Source of the DNA: VBDM01 sp964430565
Lineage (GTDB): Bacteria > Pseudomonadota > Gammaproteobacteria > Burkholderiales > SG8-39
DNA: 41,485 bases
Reading direction: 5' to 3'
Assembly: GCA_964430565.1 (NCBI GenBank)
Contig: CAYSFD010000055.1
Coordinates: forward strand, 1-41,485
Each line of letters starts with the position of its first letter. The stretch's first letter is position 1. Below, in pieces: positions 24,338-31,676 of this stretch. Below the pieces are notes generated by a model that saw only the letters and a list, made by a program, of their open reading frames with translations, was not told the DNA's origin and searched no databases. The position numbers were made by a program, and so were the translations under genes.

Positions 24338-24919
24338 ATGGTCCTGACGCGTTTCCATGCGGAATTCCCTTCCCGCTTCGCCTGGGCGGTAACGTATTGG
24401 CGAAACGACCTTCGTCTCTTCTGGTACACAACCGACAAGGGCCTTTGGTTGTCTGCCTTGACCCTCGGCCTGATCGCGGCAACATTCATTTTCGCGCTGC
24501 AAGCGGTCGATGCGTATCGAGACGAAAAGCGCAATCTCGTCTGCCTTGCGCGGAACGTGTATTTTGAAGCTCGCGGCGAACCCATCGCGGGTCAATATGC
24601 GGTGGCCGAAGTCACGATGAACCGCAAGGCCTCGGGCCGTTACCCCGATACGGTCTGCGGCGTCGTCTATCAGCAAAACTGGGATCCGCGTCGCAAGCGC
24701 TATGTAGGCGCTTTCTCGTGGACGGAGTTGAATTCAGTGCCTACCCCGATGGGCGAGGAATGGCGACGGGCCTGGGACGTGGCCGAAGCGGTCTACCGCG
24801 GGCGGCATACGCCGGTGCTGGAGGACGCCTTGTTCTTCCATGCTACGTATGTCAAACCGAGTTGGGCGAGAGGCAAACGGCCGGTCGCCCGCATCGGCAG
24901 GCACGTCTTCTACAAATAG
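24338..24919 (+). CDS. SleB/CwlJ-type cell wall hydrolase with N-terminal membrane anchor
   Basis: 193 residues. One membrane segment (about residues 38-58) precedes a Hydrolase_2 (SleB) domain: LARNVYFEARGEPIAGQYAVAEV contains the catalytic glutamate of this family, followed by FSWTE and ALFFHATYVKPSW. It cleaves peptidoglycan glycan strands in the periplasm. Start ATG 24338 has a GAAGA-type site; an upstream TTG at 24317 is weaker. It is convergent with the second Bug gene. In proteobacteria such enzymes take part in wall turnover rather than spore germination. Confidence 0.88.
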   Translation: MVLTRFHAEFPSRFAWAVTYWRNDLRLFWYTTDKGLWLSALTLGLIAATFIFALQAVDAYRDEKRNLVCLARNVYFEARGEPIAGQYAVAEVTMNRKASGRYPDTVCGVVYQQNWDPRRKRYVGAFSWTELNSVPTPMGEEWRRAWDVAEAVYRGRHTPVLEDALFFHATYVKPSWARGKRPVARIGRHVFYK

Positions 24920-24920
24920 A

Positions 24921-25895
24921 TCACTCGGGTTTCACGCCCGCGGCGCGGATGACGCTGCGCCAGCGCTCGGCGTCCTCCCTCATGATCGCCGCCATTCCGG
25001 CGGGTGTGCTTGCGATCGGCTCGGCGGACAATCCTTCGAGGCGTTTGGCGACATCGGGCTGCTTCAGCGTTTCCACTATCGCTGCGGAAAGTTTCTCAGC
25101 GATCGCCACCGGCGTCTTCGGAGGCGCCGAAATGCTGAACCACGCAATCGAGACGAAGCCCGGATAGAACTCCGCCATCGCCGGCACATCGGGAAGCGAC
25201 GGCGCGCGCCGCACGCCGCCGACGGCCAGCGCCTTGAGCTTCCCCGCGCGAACGTGCTGTACCGTCACCCCGAGATTGTCGAACATCATCTCCACTTCGC
25301 CCGCGAGCAGCGCCGCGAGCCCGGGTGCAGTCCCCTTATAGGGCACATGCGTGATTTTCAGGCCGCCGGCCGCTGTCTTGAGCATCTCGGTCGTGAGAAA
25401 TGAAACGGTGGTCGTCCCCTGTGATGCGTAGTTGAACTTGTCCGGGTTCGCGCGCACGAGCGCGATGAATTCCTGCAGCGTGTTCGCCGGGACTTTTGCC
25501 GCATTGACGAGCAGCACGCTTGGGATCGCAGCCATCACCGTCACCGGCACGAACTGGGTCGGATCGTAAGGAAGCTTCAAATACAGGCTGGGGTTGATGA
25601 CAAGCGGCGCCGGCGGCGTCGCGAGCAGCGTGTAGCCGTCGGGCTCGGAGCGCGACACCGCCTCCGCGCCAATCGAGCCGCTTGCTCCCACCCGGTTCTC
25701 GACGATGACCGGATGCCCCCATCTTGACGCGAGCCTTTCAGCGACGATCCTGGGCAGCGCGTCCGCCGCGCCCCCGGCGGGAAAGGGAACGATCAGTCGA
25801 ATCGCCCGGCTGGGATAGCCGGTGACAGGGTCTTGCGCAAAGGCGGCTGAAGCGGCCAGTAAGGCCGCAACCCATGCCAGTCGGAATGGGTTCAT
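24921..25895 (-). CDS. Second Bug/TctC-family periplasmic solute-binding protein
   Basis: 324 residues. Signal peptide MNPFRLAWVAALLAASAAFA, then YPSRAIRLIVPFPAGGAADALPR and NRVGASGSIGAEA, the Bug-family marks. It is clearly related to the Bug protein at 20042-21004 (same C-terminal pattern of FSxAPPxTP, KRLxxxSAEPI and MAAxMxxDxxRW), so the two are paralogues. No membrane transport genes are beside it, and a Ser/Thr kinase gene lies 33 bases upstream on the same strand. The ligand is probably a carboxylate. Confidence 0.92.
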   Translation of the reverse strand: MNPFRLAWVAALLAASAAFAQDPVTGYPSRAIRLIVPFPAGGAADALPRIVAERLASRWGHPVIVENRVGASGSIGAEAVSRSEPDGYTLLATPPAPLVINPSLYLKLPYDPTQFVPVTVMAAIPSVLLVNAAKVPANTLQEFIALVRANPDKFNYASQGTTTVSFLTTEMLKTAAGGLKITHVPYKGTAPGLAALLAGEVEMMFDNLGVTVQHVRAGKLKALAVGGVRRAPSLPDVPAMAEFYPGFVSIAWFSISAPPKTPVAIAEKLSAAIVETLKQPDVAKRLEGLSAEPIASTPAGMAAIMREDAERWRSVIRAAGVKPE

Positions 25896-25928
25896 GTGGG
25901 TTCTCCTATGTTTTCCCGAAACTGAAGA

Positions 25929-27290
25929 TCAATCTCCGTAACCGGATTTCTTGAGAAACTCGGCGCGCTCCTCCAGGTCGGCGAGGTTCTCCGCGAGCCG
26001 CTGATAGAGAGCCCTGAGGTCGCCCCCTTGCGCGGCGGATTTCCTCACTACCACCTTGGCGATCGGACCGAGATAGGGTGCGAGCCGGCTCGCGGCCTTG
26101 TCGATGTCAACCGCCTCGATCGGCTTTCGAGAAATATCTGGAGATGACCGCTCCGGCGTCGTTTCGGCCCGGGCGCGTACAGAAACCTTTTCGAGTGCCG
26201 CCCCGGCGAACGCCTCTCTGTCCTGCTCGGACGGAATGCTCGCGGCGAGGAGGCGCACCAGCGCCAGTCCGTCGGTCGTAGTCTTCGCCGATTTCTTGAC
26301 GAGCACTCTGGCGATCGGGCCGAGATATGGGGCGAGCAGCTCCTCGAGCGCACGCAATGTCTCTACCTTCCATCCCGGGGGTGGAGAAGTCGTGTCTGGC
26401 CGAGGTTTCTCCACATTGAGTATGGTGAGAAGTGTGGTCACCTCGGACGTCGCCGGCATGTCGCCACGGTTCTCGAAACCCATGGAGAGCGCCTTTGCGA
26501 ATTCCCGGGCGTTGGCGTACCGGTCTTCGGGTTTCTTCGCGAGAGCCTTGGTGAGGATGGCGTCGAATACTGTAGGAACGCCCTGAGGGTTGATTTCCGA
26601 GGGATTGCGGTGGGGTTCGTGACATATCTTGTACCCGACGGTCTCGGTCGGGCCTTCAAACGGCTTGACGCCGGTAAGCAGCTCGTAGAGAACGACGCCG
26701 CAGGAAAAGATGTCGCTGCGCCGGTCCACCTGCTGCCCGACATATTGCTCCGGCGACATGTAGGCTGGTGTGCCCATGATGGACCCCACCTGGGTGAGGT
26801 TGGAGCGGTCGATGCGGGCAATTCCGAAGTCTGCGAGCTTGAGGCTGCCGTTCGAGGTCATGATGATGTTCGCAGGCTTGATATCGCGGTGGATCACCCC
26901 GTGGTCGTGGGCGTAGTCGAGCGCGTCCAGCAACTGGGCCATGATGGCCATCACGTCCTGAAGGCCGAAGCGCTGCTGCCGCGCGAGAAAGTCGCGCAGC
27001 CCGTGGCCTTGCACGAACTCCATCGCGATAAAGGCGAGCTGCTTGGTCTCGCCATAGTCGTAGATGCCGACGATCGCGGGGTGGGTGAGGCGGCTCGCGG
27101 CGAGCGCCTCGTTCTTGAACCTCGCGATGATCTGCTCGGCAAGGTCCGAGTCAACCAGCTCCTTGCGCATGGCCTTGAGCGCGACATGTCGCTCGAGCAC
27201 GGGGTCGTATCCCTTGTAGACGACCCCCATCGCACCCTTGCCGATGACTTCGACGATCTTGTACTTGCCGAGTTGCTTGAGAACTGCCAC
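25929..27290 (-). CDS. Soluble Ser/Thr protein kinase with duplicated C-terminal domain
   Basis: 453 residues from GTG. The kinase domain (about 9-270) has every key motif: IGKGAMGVVY, K39 in VALK, HRDIKPAN (D136), DFG (154-156) and GTPAYMSPEQ. There is no membrane segment. The C-terminal region contains two copies of a 55-residue unit (about 312-369 and 397-450), each beginning LAPYLGPIA(R/K)V followed by a basic KSA and a leucine-rich helix; similar units occur in other bacterial signalling proteins. It is the last gene of a three-gene set with FecR and a heme sensor, divergent from FHA-bearing cyclases whose FHA domains could read its phosphothreonines (inference). Confidence 0.93.
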   Translation of the reverse strand: MAVLKQLGKYKIVEVIGKGAMGVVYKGYDPVLERHVALKAMRKELVDSDLAEQIIARFKNEALAASRLTHPAIVGIYDYGETKQLAFIAMEFVQGHGLRDFLARQQRFGLQDVMAIMAQLLDALDYAHDHGVIHRDIKPANIIMTSNGSLKLADFGIARIDRSNLTQVGSIMGTPAYMSPEQYVGQQVDRRSDIFSCGVVLYELLTGVKPFEGPTETVGYKICHEPHRNPSEINPQGVPTVFDAILTKALAKKPEDRYANAREFAKALSMGFENRGDMPATSEVTTLLTILNVEKPRPDTTSPPPGWKVETLRALEELLAPYLGPIARVLVKKSAKTTTDGLALVRLLAASIPSEQDREAFAGAALEKVSVRARAETTPERSSPDISRKPIEAVDIDKAASRLAPYLGPIAKVVVRKSAAQGGDLRALYQRLAENLADLEERAEFLKKSGYGD

Positions 27291-27318
27291 TAGCCTCCGG
27301 GGACAGCTATGCCGGCTT

Positions 27319-28191
27319 TCACTCTTCGAGCATCTTCATCGCCTGCACGAGGCTCGTTCTCATGCGGTTGAACGACCCGGCGAGGATCGCGATCTCGTCC
27401 TTGCCCTTGCTGGTGAACTCCGGGGCGTCGAGATCCCCAAGGCTCACCTCATCGGCTATCTTCGACAGCCGGGTGACAGGTCGGATCACGATAGTGTAAA
27501 GCATGAGATTGAGGGCAATGAAGACGAAGGCGAAGACCCCGGTGAGCGAGATCACGAACACCTTGAAGGTGTCGTCGGCGCGCTTGATGGGCAGGGTCAT
27601 TGGAACGGACACGATCTGCGCGCCGATCACCTCATTCAGCTTCCAGCCGAAGCCGTTCGCCGGGCCGTAGAGCTCGATCATGGTCTTGGGCGCGGCGTCC
27701 ACCGTGCTGTGGCAGGACAGGCACGCCGCGTTCTTGATCTGAAAAGGGCGGGCCATATACAGGGTGCGACCGCTCGGCGTGTCGCGCTCGCCGACGATCT
27801 CGGTGCGCTCCGGGGTCTGGCGGAATTGGTTGACGACATCGGTCTCCCAGTCGGTGGCGCGGTTGCGCGGATTGGTCGGATTCAGCGCCGCCTCCTTGTA
27901 GTCGTAATCGGCGAATTTCTTGCGCAGTTCGCCGAACTGCTCGGCGACCGCAAACGCGGGTATCGATTGCGGCAGGAACTGGTACTTCATCTGCGTCTCG
28001 AGCAGCGGGCCCACCTGCTTGGCGGTGTAGGCCCGCGTCGCGAGCGCCGATTCCATCATGATGCGGGCGTGCTGGAGCACCTCCTCGCGCGCGTTCTCCC
28101 GCAGCAGTTCGCGCGATACATAGGCGGCAATGACCAAGCCGACGGCAAAAATCGCCAGAAACACGATGTTGAACTTGATGATCAGTCTCAT
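27319..28191 (-). CDS. One-heme DUF3365-HAMP membrane sensor
   Basis: 290 residues. TM1 (about 5-25), a periplasmic DUF3365/Tll0287-like domain with a c-type heme motif CLSCH (157-161), TM2 (about 211-236) and a cytoplasmic HAMP domain (237-286; RPVTRLSKIADEVSLGDLD). It ends right after HAMP, with no kinase or methyl-accepting domain of its own. It should sense redox state or a gas ligand in the periplasm and pass the signal to a separate partner, most likely the adjacent Ser/Thr kinase 28 bases downstream (inference). Heme attachment would depend on the ccm operon in this window. Confidence 0.88.
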   Translation of the reverse strand: MRLIIKFNIVFLAIFAVGLVIAAYVSRELLRENAREEVLQHARIMMESALATRAYTAKQVGPLLETQMKYQFLPQSIPAFAVAEQFGELRKKFADYDYKEAALNPTNPRNRATDWETDVVNQFRQTPERTEIVGERDTPSGRTLYMARPFQIKNAACLSCHSTVDAAPKTMIELYGPANGFGWKLNEVIGAQIVSVPMTLPIKRADDTFKVFVISLTGVFAFVFIALNLMLYTIVIRPVTRLSKIADEVSLGDLDAPEFTSKGKDEIAILAGSFNRMRTSLVQAMKMLEE

Positions 28192-28203
28192 GATCGTTGC
28201 CTC

Positions 28204-29109
28204 CTATTGTTGTGTGCCGGGTGTCCCGCTCTTCGGGCCGTTCGAGTCCTTCGTTTCATACTTCTCGGGGAACAGCACCCGGTCCCATTCGGGGTGCTCC
28301 CGGAGATTTTCGATCAGCTTGCGGCGGAATTCAGGATCTTTGGATCGAATCTCGAACCGCTTGACGAAGTTTCTTCTGATCGAGGAACTCGCTTTCAGCC
28401 AAACTTCGACCTCCGTGTATGTCACTTCGTGCTCCCGCTTGGGTTCGGATCGCTTGTTCTTGACCCGCTCGATCAAGATGGGAAGGTTATCCTGGAAATG
28501 CCGCGGCATGTTCTTCAGGAAATCCGCCGAGGGCCGCGGGGCGAAGGCGGCCGCCTGCTCGCCCCGGCGCACGATGAACTCGCCGCCCTTCGCGTCGCGC
28601 GTGGCTCTCTGAGTCCCTTTCCTGCCGATTTCGGAGAATCTCACGGTGCCGGATTCGACGTATATGGCGGTGAAGTCGTCGCCGGAGTTCAGGACCGCAG
28701 TGGCTTCACCCGAGGCGATCTCGGCGAGCGGCATGAGGTACCGGTAAGGCGTGCTTTTTCCGGATTTTTTCTGGGTAAACTTGGCCCAGCCGGACAGCAT
28801 CGCGATCTCCGACTGAGCGCGCCCCGGCGCCGCGCCAGTCAGCATGGCGCGCGCTCCCTGGCTGAGATTGAGAATGGCGCCGTCCTGGAATTCCACTTGC
28901 GCCTGCCCTTTGGGGTCGATCGCCAAGATGTCTCCAGACTCCAGCCTCACGCCCTGGGCAGCGGCGTAGAGCGTTGCGCCCCGAATCAGCGCAAGACGCC
29001 CTTCAACCAGTGTCAACGTGCCGGCTGTTTGGGCGGATGCGCCGGCGCAAAACAGGATTGCCGCCAGTTGGAAACAACTTCCGACCACCCTACGGCAGCT
29101 CCAGCGCAT
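28204..29109 (-). CDS. Secreted FecR-domain protein
   Basis: 301 residues from ATG 29109, which gives a signal peptide (MRWSCRRVVGSCFQLAAILFC) ending near GASAQ; a longer reading frame to 29151 lacks sense. The FecR domain (GRLALIRGATLYAAAQGVRLESGD to AVLNSGDDFTAIYVESGTVRF) is a periplasmic beta-rich module. Here it is not accompanied by a FecI sigma factor or TonB receptor. The C-terminal part is charged (RRNFVKRFEIRSKDPEFRRKL) and ends in a flexible tail. It opens the minus-strand trio with the heme sensor 12 bases downstream, suggesting a periplasmic input or scaffold for that sensor. Confidence 0.83.
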   Translation of the reverse strand: MRWSCRRVVGSCFQLAAILFCAGASAQTAGTLTLVEGRLALIRGATLYAAAQGVRLESGDILAIDPKGQAQVEFQDGAILNLSQGARAMLTGAAPGRAQSEIAMLSGWAKFTQKKSGKSTPYRYLMPLAEIASGEATAVLNSGDDFTAIYVESGTVRFSEIGRKGTQRATRDAKGGEFIVRRGEQAAAFAPRPSADFLKNMPRHFQDNLPILIERVKNKRSEPKREHEVTYTEVEVWLKASSSIRRNFVKRFEIRSKDPEFRRKLIENLREHPEWDRVLFPEKYETKDSNGPKSGTPGTQQ

Positions 29110-29200
29110 GGCTTCTCCCGACGTCGGTTCTGTTCCGCTTCTGGAGGTCATTTTAGAGCAGATGGCGACGAGCGCTCAAGTGCGATTCGGGCCGGAAGAA

Positions 29201-29230
29201 GAGCATTCTTCGGAGCCTTTGGCTTATACT
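29201..29230 (+). promoter_or_regulatory. Putative promoter of cyclase-FHA gene 1 (shared with gene 2)
   Basis: GAGCATTCTT followed by TTGGCTTATACTTT with a -10-like TATACT at 29225-29230, 32 bases before the ATG. The same blocks stand before the paralogue at 30682-30712. Here GAAGAA and TTCTTC flank GAGCA as an inverted repeat, not kept in the second copy. Confidence 0.5.
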
Positions 29231-29262
29231 TTTCGGGCCAGCAGAAGAGTTCGAATTGTGCG

Positions 29263-30159
29263 ATGGAAAAGAAGCCCGTGAATCTGGCGGTTCTGTTTGC
29301 CGACATCTCCGGGAGCATGCGCCTGTACGAGAAGCTCGGCAACGCGCGAGCGGCCGAGTGCGTCGCGCTCTTGCTCAAAATCATGCGCGAATCGGTTCTC
29401 AGCGCCGAGGGGCGCGTGGTCCAGACGATCGGCGATGAGGTTTTGTGCGTGTTTCCGACCGCCTTGGCGGCGGCCCAAGCCGCCGTCGAGATGCAGTCAC
29501 GGGTCGAGATGCAGGAATCGGTCTCCGGGCAGCGTATTCAGATCCACGTCGGGCTGCAATTCGGTCCCGTGCTGGAGAAAGGGCAGGACGTGTTCGGCGA
29601 CTGCGTCAACGTGGCGGCTCGAATGGTGAAGCTGGCCCAGCCTTCCCAGATCATCGCCGGCGGGGAGTGCGTGGAAGCATTGAGCGAGCCTATGAAGTCG
29701 CAGACCCGTGTTCTCGACAGGCTTCCGGTCAAGGGGAGACAGCAGGAGGTCGACGTCTATGAGTTGTTGTGGCGGCAGGGCGAGGAATTGACGTATATGG
29801 CGAGCCGGGGGCCTGGCCCGCCAAAGCAGGCTCAGGTGCAGTTGCGCCTGAGACACAACGGCAAGGAAGTCGTCTCGGGCCGCGAGCTGATAAAGCTCGG
29901 CCGGGAGAGTTCGAGCGACGTCGTGATAGCCGACCGCAAGGCGTCTCGCGAGCACGCGCGGATTGAACGCCGGCGCGACAAGTTCGTTCTGATCGATGTC
30001 AGCTCCAACGGCACTTTCGTCACGTTTCACGGCGAGCCTGAAATGGCCGTAAAGCGCGAGGAGGTCGTGTTGCACGGCCGCGGATCGATCAGCTTCGGGC
30101 ATCCTTACAGCTCCGATCCGACGGAAGTGGCGGCATTCGACGTTGAAGCTCTGACCTGA
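29263..30159 (+). CDS. Class III nucleotidyl cyclase-FHA fusion, copy 1
   Basis: 298 residues, no membrane segment. The cyclase domain (about 5-170) has both metal aspartates (D14 in FADISGS, D58 in TIGDEV), the DVFGDCVNVAARM region with D109, N116 and R120. The position of the purine-selecting lysine (KTIGDEV in copy 2) is glutamine here (Q54, VVQTIGD), so nucleotide preference or activity may differ. The C-terminal FHA domain (about 190-280) has R214, SREH (228-231) and SSNGTF, suited to bind phosphothreonine. Divergent from the FecR-sensor-kinase trio. Likely a cytosolic second-messenger enzyme gated by phosphorylation (inference). Confidence 0.9.
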   Translation: MEKKPVNLAVLFADISGSMRLYEKLGNARAAECVALLLKIMRESVLSAEGRVVQTIGDEVLCVFPTALAAAQAAVEMQSRVEMQESVSGQRIQIHVGLQFGPVLEKGQDVFGDCVNVAARMVKLAQPSQIIAGGECVEALSEPMKSQTRVLDRLPVKGRQQEVDVYELLWRQGEELTYMASRGPGPPKQAQVQLRLRHNGKEVVSGRELIKLGRESSSDVVIADRKASREHARIERRRDKFVLIDVSSNGTFVTFHGEPEMAVKREEVVLHGRGSISFGHPYSSDPTEVAAFDVEALT

Positions 30160-30181
30160 TAGAGCGGGGCGATGCAGTGAG

Positions 30182-30210
30182 AACGGCCAAGCCTGTTCGG
30201 CTTGGCCGTT
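30182..30210 (+). terminator. Strong hairpin after cyclase-FHA gene 1
   Basis: A perfect 12-bp stem, AACGGCCAAGCC and GGCTTGGCCGTT, around a TGTTC loop, 22 bases after the stop at 30159. There is only a short T stretch afterwards. It is a likely intrinsic terminator that insulates the two cyclase genes. Confidence 0.65.
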
Positions 30211-30288
30211 TCGAAGAAGCGCTTCTCCGGTCGGCGCAGGATCAGGCGGCGATCCAGCGAGCGCGGCGCCGCCCGGATTCCGCGATCC

Positions 30289-30483
30289 TCAGCCAGCGCG
30301 ATGAACGAACAGCTTGCTCAAGAGTCCCTCGGCGGACCGGAGGTTCTCCGCGGCGCGAAAGATCAGGTCGGCCACGAAGTCTGCGTCGCGCAAGTGTTCT
30401 TTGGCGATCTGCCGGTCGCTCTCGCTCACGCGGATGGTGTCGATGCGCTGGTCCATGCTGGAGTACCCGTTCATCTTGATCAT
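30289..30483 (-). CDS. Small unknown protein between the cyclase paralogues
   Basis: 64 residues starting MIKMNGYSSMDQRIDTIRVSE, charged and helical, with no motif I recognise. A clear AAGGAG ribosome site lies eight bases before ATG 30483, a better start than the ATG at 30534. It is antisense-oriented between two plus-strand cyclase-FHA genes. It might be a small regulator or a remnant; evidence for expression is the ribosome site only. The remaining spacer 30484-30739 holds the second cyclase promoter. Confidence 0.5.
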   Translation of the reverse strand: MIKMNGYSSMDQRIDTIRVSESDRQIAKEHLRDADFVADLIFRAAENLRSAEGLLSKLFVHRAG

Positions 30484-30681
30484 GGCTTCTGCTCCTTGTC
30501 CCGTTGTGTTCCCGGTTTGTCCGGGGCCATGCAAACCTTCATTTGCACGGTCACCAGCTTAGTTCTCGGGCGGGGACGAAGGCTGTGAAGCGTTCCACCG
30601 TGTTGTTGTGGAATATTCACACCGGACGAGGCGCGGGAACGGCCGCTGCCGAACAGCGGCGCAGGGATTTCCCCTGATGCG

Positions 30682-30712
30682 GAGCATTCTTAGCAACCTT
30701 TTGGCTTATACT
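30682..30712 (+). promoter_or_regulatory. Putative promoter of cyclase-FHA gene 2
   Basis: GAGCATTCTT and TTGGCTTATACTTT blocks identical to those before copy 1, with TATACT at 30707-30712, 27 bases before the ATG. A GAGTTCGAA block in the leader is also shared. Conservation in otherwise divergent spacers suggests common regulation. Confidence 0.5.
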
Positions 30713-30739
30713 TTGCCGCCTTGGAGTTCGAACGGTCCG

Positions 30740-31645
30740 ATGGAAAAGAAGCCCGTAGAGTTAGCCGTTTTGTTCGCCGATGTCAGCGGTAGCACGCGCC
30801 TGTACGAGAAGCTCGGAAATGCGCGAGCGCTCGAGTGCGTCGGGCTCTGTATCAATATCATGAGCGAAGCCGCTCTCGCCTGCGGGGGGCGGGTGGTCAA
30901 GACTATCGGCGACGAGGTCATGTGTGTGTTTCCGACCGCCGCGGCGGCGACCGAGGCCGCAGCTGAGATGCAGTCGCGGGTCGAGATGCAGGAGCCTGTT
31001 TCCGGCCAGCGCCTTCAGATCCGCATCGGGGTGCAATTCGGGCCTGTGTTGGAGGAAGGACAGGACGTTTTCGGAGACTGCGTCAACGTCGCCTCTCGAA
31101 TGGTGAAGCTGGCCAAGCCTGGTCAGATTATTGCCGCCGGAGAGTGCGTGGAACCCTTGAGTGCGGCGAGAAAGGCCCTGACCCGGGTTCTCGACAAGCT
31201 TCCGGTCAAGGGGCGGCAGCAGGAAGTCGATGTCTATGAGGTTCTGTGGCAGCAAAGCGAGGAACTGACGTACATGGCGGGCCGGTCGCCCAGCCCGGCA
31301 AAACAGCCCCAGGTCCAAATGCGCCTGAAGTACAGCGGGAAGGAGACGACCCTTGGCCCCGATCGCGAACTGATAAAGCTTGGCCGAGACAACTCCAGCG
31401 ATATCGTGATTGCGGACCGCAAGGCGTCTCGCGAGCACGCGCGGATCGAACGCCGTCGAGACAAGTTCGTCCTGGTCGATGTCAGTTCCAACGGCACTTT
31501 TGTTATCCTCCAAGGCGGGCCAGAGATGGCCGTAAAGCGCGAGGAGGTTGTGCTACAGGGACACGGAACGATCAGCTTCGGGCATGCCTACAGCGCCGAT
31601 CCGACCGAAGCGGCCGTAGAGTTCGACGTCGAAACTCTGACCTGA
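30740..31645 (+). CDS. Class III nucleotidyl cyclase-FHA fusion, copy 2
   Basis: 301 residues with the same architecture as copy 1 and high identity over the whole length, so a tandem duplication. All expected catalytic residues are in place: D14 (FADVSGS), K54 in VVKTIGDEV, D58, and DVFGDCVNVASRM. This favours a genuine adenylyl cyclase. The FHA domain keeps LGRDNSSD, SREHARI and SSNGTF. It has its own promoter copy and lies after a strong terminator, so the two cyclases can be expressed separately. Messenger (cAMP expected) and phosphoprotein partner are inferred. Confidence 0.91.
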   Translation: MEKKPVELAVLFADVSGSTRLYEKLGNARALECVGLCINIMSEAALACGGRVVKTIGDEVMCVFPTAAAATEAAAEMQSRVEMQEPVSGQRLQIRIGVQFGPVLEEGQDVFGDCVNVASRMVKLAKPGQIIAAGECVEPLSAARKALTRVLDKLPVKGRQQEVDVYEVLWQQSEELTYMAGRSPSPAKQPQVQMRLKYSGKETTLGPDRELIKLGRDNSSDIVIADRKASREHARIERRRDKFVLVDVSSNGTFVILQGGPEMAVKREEVVLQGHGTISFGHAYSADPTEAAVEFDVETLT

Positions 31646-31649
31646 TCGA

Positions 31650-31672
31650 AAACCGTGGTCTGTCCCCGGTTT
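31650..31672. terminator. Weak hairpin between convergent genes
   Basis: AAACCG (31650-31655) pairs with CGGTTT (31667-31672) around an 11-base loop, just after the second cyclase stop and before the end of the convergent VWA gene. The A- and T-flanked stem could work in both directions. It is short, so this is tentative. Confidence 0.3.
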
Positions 31673-31676
31673 GTCC

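Noticed and set aside
27238..29262. Long 5' extension of the first cyclase reading frame
   Set aside because: It runs antisense through the heme sensor and FecR genes. The paralogue begins at the equivalent MEKKPV, so the start is 29263.
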